A DNA stretch of 16,855 bases, taken from contig JASHQV010000452.1 of the NCBI GenBank assembly GCA_030038955.1, forward strand, positions 1 through 16,855, read 5' to 3'. The notes beneath the pieces were generated by a model, which searched no databases, was not told the DNA's origin, and was given only the letters and a program-made list of their open reading frames with translations. The stretch is from Solirubrobacteraceae bacterium (GTDB lineage: Bacteria; Actinomycetota; Thermoleophilia; Solirubrobacterales; Solirubrobacteraceae). Below are positions 12,291-16,855 of the stretch, piece by piece. A program made the position numbers and the translations under genes. How positions within the stretch are numbered: position 1 is the stretch's first letter; every line of letters starts with the position of its first letter.

Positions 12291-13190
12291 ATGTTCGAGA
12301 AAGTCGTCGCCGGGGTCGACGGAGCGCAGGGTGGACGCGATGCGCTCGCGCTTGCCGGGCTGCTGCGTGCCGACCAGGGCGAGCTGACGCTTGCGCACGT
12401 TTACGTGAAGGAGTCGATCGCCTGGCGAGGCGCCGGCGCCGCCTACGAGGCTGCTCAGCGCGAAGAGTCGCTCGAGCTGCTCGAGGCAGCACGCGACGAG
12501 GCCGGGCTCGAGGGCGCCCAGATTCGCGCCTACGGCGCGGCCAGGATCGGCCGCGGACTGCACGAGCTGGCCGAGCACGTCGCGGCCGACCTGCTCGTGG
12601 TCGGGTCGTCTCGTCGAGGCTACGTCGGGCGCGTGCTCGGCGGCGACGATACGCGTCATGCGCTCGACGGTGCCCCGTGCGCGGTGGCGATCGCCCCGGC
12701 CGGGTACGCCGAGCGGCCGGCCGCGATGCAGCGCATCGGCGTCGGCTACGACGAGTCTCCGGAGAGCGAGCACGCGCTCGGGGTCGCCAGTCGGCTCGCC
12801 GGCGAGGTCCACGGCAGCCTTGCGGTGTGCCGCGCGGTCGTGTACCCCACCCGCATGTTCTCGGTGTACGGCTGGCCGGACCAGGCGAGCATCGACGACC
12901 TCGTCGGGCAGGCCCGCGAGCGCCTCGGCAAGCTCGGTGACGTCGAGCCGCGCGTCACCTACGGGCTCGCCCACGAGGAGCTGGCCGAGGCGAGCGGATC
13001 GCTCGACCTGCTGGTGGTCGGCTCGCGCGGCTACGGCCCACTCGGACGCGTCTTGTTCGGCAGCACCGCGCAGGAGCTGGCCCGCGGCGCGCGGTGCCCG
13101 CTGCTCGTGCTGACCCGGGCCGCCCGCAGGCGCGACGCGAGCAGGCCGGACGCTCAGGGCAGCGAGGCTGCCGTACCCGCGGCGGACTGA
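12291..13190 (+). CDS. Tandem-domain universal stress protein
   Basis: This 299-aa cytosolic protein consists of two UspA-type domains (about 1-136 and 147-275). Domain 2 carries the full ATP-binding signature G-x2-G-x9-G-S (GSRGYGPLGRVLFGS, 244-258). In domain 1 the equivalent GSSRRGYVGRVLGGD has an extra residue and Asp replacing the final Ser/Thr, so nucleotide binding there may be lost. Tandem Usp proteins are common in DosR-type hypoxia regulons of actinobacteria. ATG 12291 is supported by an excellent Shine-Dalgarno (GAGGAGG, 6-7 bp). The gene converges on the flavoprotein gene, with stops 8 bp apart, and uses a hairpin inside that gene's end as terminator. Regulation by the adjacent two-component system is plausible, but no copy of the 12-mer motif is seen upstream. 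Confidence 0.94.
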   Translation: MFEKVVAGVDGAQGGRDALALAGLLRADQGELTLAHVYVKESIAWRGAGAAYEAAQREESLELLEAARDEAGLEGAQIRAYGAARIGRGLHELAEHVAADLLVVGSSRRGYVGRVLGGDDTRHALDGAPCAVAIAPAGYAERPAAMQRIGVGYDESPESEHALGVASRLAGEVHGSLAVCRAVVYPTRMFSVYGWPDQASIDDLVGQARERLGKLGDVEPRVTYGLAHEELAEASGSLDLLVVGSRGYGPLGRVLFGSTAQELARGARCPLLVLTRAARRRDASRPDAQGSEAAVPAAD

Positions 13191-13197
13191 TCGTGCC

Positions 13198-14406
13198 TCA
13201 GCCGGCCGTTCTGTCGGCGGTGGCGCCCCGCAAGGCGCCACCGCCGGTATCCGCGCTGGTGCCGTTCGGCCGTGCCGCCAGGTAGGGCGTCAGGTACCTG
13301 GCGACGATCTTCTCCGCCGGGGACCACGCGGGGTGCTCACCAGCCCACGAATCGGACCCGTGTCCACCGGTGATGTATGCGCTCAGGTACAGCGGCCGCT
13401 GACCGCCGATCAGCATCCCGAAGATCCGTGGGTGGAACTGCGTCGGCTCGATCGGCACTCCCGCCAGCGCCGCGATCGACTCGGCCGCGACGTCCGCCTG
13501 TTGCGCCGCGATCGCCCCGTGCTTGACCGGGAACTCGGTGGCGTCCCCAGCCGCGTAGACGCCGTCCAGATGGGGGACGCGACCGTTCGGGTCGACCGGG
13601 ATGAAGCCGTGGCCGCCATGCTTGGGAACTCCGGGCGTCGACGGTCCGTACAGCTCTGGCAGGGCGACGATCCGCTCGGACTCCAGCCAGCGTCCGCTCG
13701 GGTGCAGCAGCAGCGCGCTCGGCCGCGGCGTCTCACAGTGGGTGCCGCAGATCGTGACCACGCCGTTGTCGTCCAGCAGCTGCTGCACCGCCCGGCTCGC
13801 CGCCTGGCCGAACACCGCCAGTGGCGCGTCCTCAGCGGTCAGCAGCCGAACCGTCAGCGCGCGGCCGCGGCTGCGCGCGTGCCGGCTGGTGAACAGCGCC
13901 AGCTCGTACAGCGGCAGCGGCCACGGCATCTGGCCTGGAGCGACGAACGCGACCGTGCTCACGCCTCCGGCGTCGATCTCGGCGATCAGCTCCTGCAGCT
14001 GTGCGCGGAGCTCTCCGGACCGGAGCGTCAGCGCGTATCTGAAGCGCGGGTGGGCGTGAGCCCCGATCGCCAGCAGCAGCACGTCGTAGCTGAGTGTCTC
14101 GCCGGCATCGGTGTGGATCGTTCGCTGCTCAGGCGCGAGCCACTCGAAGGCGCCTCGTCTCAGCTCGAAGCCGACGTCGTCGGCGATCTCGGCCAGCGTG
14201 TGGCGCGGCGGCTCGCCGCCGCCGAACGCTTCGCCGACCTCCATCGGGCGGTAGACGAACTCTGGCTCCGGCGCGAGCACGGTGACGCGTGCGCGCGCGC
14301 CCGCAAGGTCGCGCAGCGCGAGCGCCGCCTCCAGCCCGGCGACGCCGGCGCCGGCGATCACGACTCGCAGAGGTGCTCCGCTCACACGTGGAGGTCCCGC
14401 ACTCAT
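13198..14406 (-). CDS. FAD-dependent NAD(P)/quinone oxidoreductase
   Basis: This 402-aa pyridine nucleotide-disulfide oxidoreductase superfamily member is closest in style to type II NADH dehydrogenases and sulfide:quinone reductases. The FAD Rossmann motif is VVIAGAGVAGLEAAL (15-29); EFVYRPMEVGEAF (49-61) and the second FAD motif GVYAAGDATEFPVKHG (282-297, D288) are typical. LSYDVLLLAIGAHA (105-118) is the conserved ATG-like strand. Its only close Cys pair is C220 and C224 (CGTHC), not the spacing of sulfide:quinone reductase, so the electron donor is uncertain. No C-terminal transmembrane helix is evident. ATG 14406 was chosen for its GGGAG at about 5-6 bp and the position of the Rossmann motif. 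Its last codons overlap a terminator hairpin. Its place next to a universal stress protein fits a redox stress role. Confidence 0.88.
   Translation of the reverse strand: MSAGPPRVSGAPLRVVIAGAGVAGLEAALALRDLAGARARVTVLAPEPEFVYRPMEVGEAFGGGEPPRHTLAEIADDVGFELRRGAFEWLAPEQRTIHTDAGETLSYDVLLLAIGAHAHPRFRYALTLRSGELRAQLQELIAEIDAGGVSTVAFVAPGQMPWPLPLYELALFTSRHARSRGRALTVRLLTAEDAPLAVFGQAASRAVQQLLDDNGVVTICGTHCETPRPSALLLHPSGRWLESERIVALPELYGPSTPGVPKHGGHGFIPVDPNGRVPHLDGVYAAGDATEFPVKHGAIAAQQADVAAESIAALAGVPIEPTQFHPRIFGMLIGGQRPLYLSAYITGGHGSDSWAGEHPAWSPAEKIVARYLTPYLAARPNGTSADTGGGALRGATADRTAG
13215..13246. terminator. Hairpin between convergent stress and flavoprotein genes
   Basis: A 13-bp perfect stem, CGGCGGTGGCGCC (13215-13227) with GGCGCCACCGCCG (13234-13246), has a 6-nt loop. 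It begins 25 bp past the universal stress protein stop and lies within the last codons of the convergent flavoprotein gene, encoding part of its Gly/Ala-rich tail. It probably terminates the stress protein transcript. Confidence 0.6.
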
Positions 14407-14468
14407 CACCGCTCCCACGCTGGCAGCTGGGTGGCTCGCGGCAATCCGGAGCCGGCCCAGCTTCACGC

Positions 14469-14503
14469 CGGGAAACCACCGATCGGAGTTCGGTGGTTTC
14501 CCG
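14469..14503. other. 14-bp hairpin upstream of flavoprotein gene
   Basis: CGGGAAACCACCGA (14469-14482) pairs perfectly with TCGGTGGTTTCCCG (14490-14503) around TCGGAGT. It lies 63 bp upstream of the flavoprotein start and 88 bp upstream of the divergent desulfurase-like gene, where no gene end needs a terminator. It is a candidate operator or 5' leader element. Confidence 0.5.
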
Positions 14504-14576
14504 CATCGGAACCCGGACTGACCTTATGACCGGGGGCCGGCGCACGCGTCAGCAGGCATCAAGCCAAGTAGCATCA

Positions 14577-14582
14577 TAGACT
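14577..14582 (+). promoter_or_regulatory. Putative -10 element of a leaderless transcript
   Basis: TAGACT ends 8 bp before the ATG of the desulfurase-like gene, in an AT-rich patch (about 14565-14592). No Shine-Dalgarno is present. That spacing puts the predicted transcription start at or next to the A of ATG, as in leaderless actinobacterial genes. No clear -35 is seen. Confidence 0.4.
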
Positions 14583-14590
14583 TAGTTAAT

Positions 14591-15904
14591 ATGGAGCTCG
14601 TGACTACCGCGCGCCGCTTGGCATCGCGAACTGCGCCGCTGGCTTTGCTGGCCGACTCGGTCACCGAAGTGCCGCTCGTCGACGGCAGCAGCACGCGCTT
14701 CGTGAACTTGGACTACGCGGCGAGCGCGCCGCCGCTTGCCGAGGTGCACGACGTCGTCACCACCTCACTCGCCCACTACGCCAGCATCCATCGCGGTCAG
14801 AGCTATCTGTCGAGGGTCAGCACGGCCACCTACGAGCGGGCGCGCGAGATCGTCGCCGAGAGCTCGGGTGCCCGTGCCGACGACGTCGTCATCTTCACGC
14901 GCAACACGACCGACTCGCTCAACCTGCTGGCGAGCGCCGTCCCCGGACGCGTCGTCCACTTCGACATCGAGCACCACGCCAATCTGCTGCCGTGGCGCGC
15001 CGGCGACTACGGTGTGGTGCCCGTACAGAGCACGGTGGACGGCACGCTGCTGGCGCTCGAGCATGAGCTCGAGCGTCGTCCGGCCGCGCTCGTCAGCGTC
15101 ACCGGCGCCTCCAATGTCACCGGCGAATGTCCGCCGCTCGGGCGGATCGCGGAGATCGCCCACCGTCGCGGCGCCAGGCTCGCCGTCGACGGCGCCCAGC
15201 TCGCGCCTCACCGAGCGATCGACCTGCGGGCCACTGGAATCGACTATTTCGCCTGCTCCGGACACAAGCTCTACGCCCCGTACGGCGGCGGAGCGCTGAT
15301 CGGCCGTCGCGACTGGCTCGATGACGCGATCCCACACCAGCGTGGCGGCGGCGCCGTCGTCAACGTCACGATCGACGACGTCGAGTGGAAGCCGTCCCCC
15401 GCCAGACACGAGGGCGGGACGCCGAACCTGGCGGGCGCGGTCTCGCTTGGCGCCGCCTTCCGCGCGCTCGGCAGGCTCGGCTTCGACGCGATCCGCGAGC
15501 ACGAGATGTCCCTCTATGGGCGGCTCCTCGCCGGCCTCCGGGCGCTCGGCATCAACGTCGCACGGCTGTGGCCCGAGCACGATGATCTCGTCGCTGTGGC
15601 GAGCTTCAACGTTCCCGGCTATCGCGCGGACATGGTCGCCGCCTACCTCTCCGCGGAGCATGGGATCGGCGTCCGCGGCGGCCGCTTCTGCGCACACCCA
15701 CTGCTGGATCGTCTCGGCTTTGCCCAAGCTGGCGCGGTCCGCGCCAGCATCGGCGTCGGCACCAGCGGCGAGGACGTCGACGCGATCATCGCGGCGCTCG
15801 ATCAGCTGCTCCACCGCGGGCCAAGCTGGCGCTACGCGTCGGTCGACGGCTACACCTCGCCGGCGCCGGACCCGCGTCCCTGCACGGATCGGATCCTCAG
15901 CTGA
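14591..15904 (+). CDS. Class V aminotransferase, cysteine desulfurase-like
   Basis: This 437-aa PLP enzyme of the SufS/CsdA-like group is expected to mobilise sulfur from cysteine. The PLP Schiff-base lysine is K226 in CSGHKLYAPYGGGALIG. H129 (IEHHANLLPW), D200 and Q203 (AVDGAQLAPH) are the usual cofactor contacts, and N-terminal VNLDYAASAPPL is the family start. C367 in GGRFCAHPL occupies the position of the SufS nucleophile (family pattern HHCAQPL), supporting desulfurase over plain transaminase activity. About 25 residues follow the usual end, with Pro-rich YTSPAPDPRPCTD. No sufBCD, sufU or iscU lies nearby, so the sulfur acceptor is unknown. ATG 14591 appears leaderless. It converges on the nitroreductase gene 39 bp away. 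Isopenicillin N epimerase-like function is a less likely alternative. Confidence 0.9.
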   Translation: MELVTTARRLASRTAPLALLADSVTEVPLVDGSSTRFVNLDYAASAPPLAEVHDVVTTSLAHYASIHRGQSYLSRVSTATYERAREIVAESSGARADDVVIFTRNTTDSLNLLASAVPGRVVHFDIEHHANLLPWRAGDYGVVPVQSTVDGTLLALEHELERRPAALVSVTGASNVTGECPPLGRIAEIAHRRGARLAVDGAQLAPHRAIDLRATGIDYFACSGHKLYAPYGGGALIGRRDWLDDAIPHQRGGGAVVNVTIDDVEWKPSPARHEGGTPNLAGAVSLGAAFRALGRLGFDAIREHEMSLYGRLLAGLRALGINVARLWPEHDDLVAVASFNVPGYRADMVAAYLSAEHGIGVRGGRFCAHPLLDRLGFAQAGAVRASIGVGTSGEDVDAIIAALDQLLHRGPSWRYASVDGYTSPAPDPRPCTDRILS

Positions 15905-15943
15905 CGTCGTGCCGCGGCAACCGCCGGCGGCGAGCGGAGCCGC

Positions 15944-16456
15944 TCAGTCCAGGTAGCTGACGACCTCGTCGGCCGGTGCCCGCTCGGGCGTGCGCTGCTG
16001 CTGGCGCCTGCCGCCGAGGTGGATCAGCGACACGAAGTGCTCATCCGGCGAGAGCCCGAGCGCTTCACGTCCCGCATCGGTGCGCAGCACGCCGGGCGTG
16101 CGCCAGTAGCCGACGAGGCCGCGCGCGTGCGCCGCGAGCAGCACCACATAGACGGCGCAGGCGGTCGCCAGCAGGTCCTCCTCGCTCTGCACCGGGTCGT
16201 CCGGAGTGACGCGGGCGGTGGCGGCGATCAGCGTCGGCGCGCGATCGAGCTTGCTGGCGGCCTCGGGTCCGGCTGCCTGCTTGAGCCGCGCCAGCGCCTG
16301 CGGCCCCAGCACCCGGAAGCGCCACGGGTTGGTGAGGTGGTGGTTCGGCGCCCAGCGCGCCAGCTCGAGTAGCTCGCGCAGCTGCTCGGGCGGCACCGGC
16401 TCGCGGACGAACACCTTGTGCGTGCGCCGGGTGCGGATCGCTTCTTCGACTTCCAT
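15944..16456 (-). CDS. YdjA-like minimal nitroreductase
   Basis: This 170-aa FMN-dependent oxidoreductase is short for the nitroreductase family and resembles E. coli YdjA. N-terminal AIRTRRTHKVF is the FMN-phosphate loop, ARWAPNHHLTNPWRFRVL (33-50) corresponds to the APDH-QPWHF segment of YdjA, and GLVGYWRTPGVLR, FVSLIHLGG and terminal VVSYLD match the C-terminal half. It likely works as a dimer reducing nitro compounds or quinones with NAD(P)H; the natural substrate is unknown. ATG 16456 has AGGAG immediately upstream at close spacing. It follows the preceding minus-strand frame by 5 bp, suggesting one transcript. Nitroreductase-fold proteins are DosR regulon members in mycobacteria, which fits the neighbourhood. 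Confidence 0.92.
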   Translation of the reverse strand: MEVEEAIRTRRTHKVFVREPVPPEQLRELLELARWAPNHHLTNPWRFRVLGPQALARLKQAAGPEAASKLDRAPTLIAATARVTPDDPVQSEEDLLATACAVYVVLLAAHARGLVGYWRTPGVLRTDAGREALGLSPDEHFVSLIHLGGRRQQQRTPERAPADEVVSYLD

Positions 16457-16461
16457 CTCTC

Positions 16462-16824
16462 CTACGGTATCGGTGGCGCTGCGATCGCCGCGGCCTGCCC
16501 GAGGTCGTCCGCGGCGGTGACCTGGTCGGCGATCGCGCGTGCGACGAACGCGTGCGCGTCATCGTGGGTGCGGATCGCGACCGCGGTCCAGTCCGGTCGC
16601 CCAAGCGCGTCGGTCGGCTCATCGTCGTGTCCACCGGGAGCGGTTGTGGCATCGACCCCAAGCCGCTCGAACCGGTGCGCCAGCGCCTCGCCGAGGCCGT
16701 CGGGATCTCCAAGGATCAGCACCGGCTGGGATGCGGTGGTCGACGCCGGTTGGGGCGGCTTCGGTCGGTCGTCCGTCTGCGAGTGCGCAAAAAAGTCTTG
16801 CCCGTGCGCAACTGCGTTGCGCAA
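16462..16824 (-). CDS. Possible Rossmann-fold protein, hypothetical
   Basis: This frame ends 5 bp before the nitroreductase start and stays open upstream to the window edge. The recognisable part is VLILGDPDGLGEALAHRFERLGVDAT, a strand-GxxxGxG-helix like TrkA-N/NAD-binding domains, then DWTAVAIRTHDDAHAFVARAIADQV. It stops well short of a full TrkA-N domain, so it may be truncated or a novel short protein. The start is unclear: TTG 16824 gives 120 residues with a polar, probably disordered N-terminus; GTG 16722 gives 86 residues starting directly at the Rossmann strand, which would leave the TTGCGCAA repeats upstream in non-coding DNA. No ribosome-binding site decides between them. Codon use looks like that of neighbours. 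Function is not assigned. Confidence 0.4.
   Translation of the reverse strand: MRNAVAHGQDFFAHSQTDDRPKPPQPASTTASQPVLILGDPDGLGEALAHRFERLGVDATTAPGGHDDEPTDALGRPDWTAVAIRTHDDAHAFVARAIADQVTAADDLGQAAAIAAPPIP
16784..16824. promoter_or_regulatory. Repeated TTGCGCAA/TGCGCAA sites
   Basis: TGCGCAA occurs at 16784-16790, 16805-16811 and 16818-16824; the last is within a perfect palindrome TTGCGCAA (16817-16824), and TGCGCAAC/GTTGCGCA (16805-16812/16816-16823) form an 8-bp inverted repeat around TGC. Clustering of one palindromic word suggests an operator in front of the minus-strand pair ending in the nitroreductase gene. Confidence 0.35.
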
Positions 16825-16855
16825 CGGGGTGTTGGAGTGCGTGCGGGTCCGGATC

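Noticed and set aside
11871..13241. A 456-codon minus-strand frame over the universal stress protein
   Set aside because: It is the antisense of a well-supported universal stress protein and has no recognisable domain.
14765..15814. A 349-codon minus-strand frame over the desulfurase-like gene
   Set aside because: It is antisense to a PLP enzyme with all key residues; its composition is typical of antisense high-GC frames.
1..16855. CRISPR array, insertion sequence or transposase
   Set aside because: No regularly spaced repeats, no DDE transposase and no terminal inverted repeats with target duplications were seen.

Overview
The window is high-GC DNA from a Gram-positive-type chromosome. 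Gene content and protein style (GAF histidine kinase with NarL-type regulators, ECF sigma factor with an unclassifiable single-pass partner, YjbQ, the HhH-GPD TIGR03252-type family, tandem universal stress protein, tyrosine recombinase with an AP2-like arm domain) point to an actinobacterium, most like the Thermoleophilia/Solirubrobacterales. That placement is inference; no rRNA or marker gene is present.

Left edge and mobile element (1-4719). A tRNA-Leu(UAG) is followed by a 4.4-kb integrative element sitting in a tRNA-Trp(CCA) gene. The element is bounded by a 43-bp perfect direct repeat (230-272 and 4646-4688) that is the tRNA-Trp 3' half from anticodon loop to discriminator base; the intact tRNA-Trp is at the right end on the minus strand. 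Inside are a tyrosine integrase, candidate arm-type integrase sites near both ends, a two-gene module resembling a small toxin-like protein plus DUF2283 in which both genes are broken (one in-frame TGA, one +1 frameshift), an apparently empty stretch, and an ECF sigma factor translationally coupled to a single-pass membrane protein. The sigma factor pair looks like the only intact cargo.

Housekeeping block (4842-7414). A YjbQ/UPF0047 protein, tRNA-Gly(UCC), an HhH-GPD DNA glycosylase-like protein and a FabF-type beta-ketoacyl-ACP synthase with an intact Cys-His-His triad.

Redox/stress regulatory block (7519-16824). A two-GAF histidine kinase resembling mycobacterial DosS/DosT, including the two GAF-A histidines spaced as in those heme sensors, converges on two tandem NarL/FixJ response regulators. 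Next come a two-TM membrane protein, a leucine-zipper small protein, a tandem universal stress protein, a pyridine nucleotide-disulfide (NDH-2/SQR-like) flavoprotein, a class V aminotransferase/cysteine desulfurase, and a YdjA-like nitroreductase behind a possible Rossmann-fold fragment. An identical 12-mer, GAAACTACGTAG, with a palindromic CTACGTAG core lies upstream of both the kinase and the membrane protein gene and is a candidate operator. Kinase, regulators, universal stress protein and nitroreductase together resemble the content of a hypoxia/dormancy regulon; this is a hypothesis from gene content. Strong GC-rich hairpins occur at many gene ends and, less expectedly, in three upstream regions.
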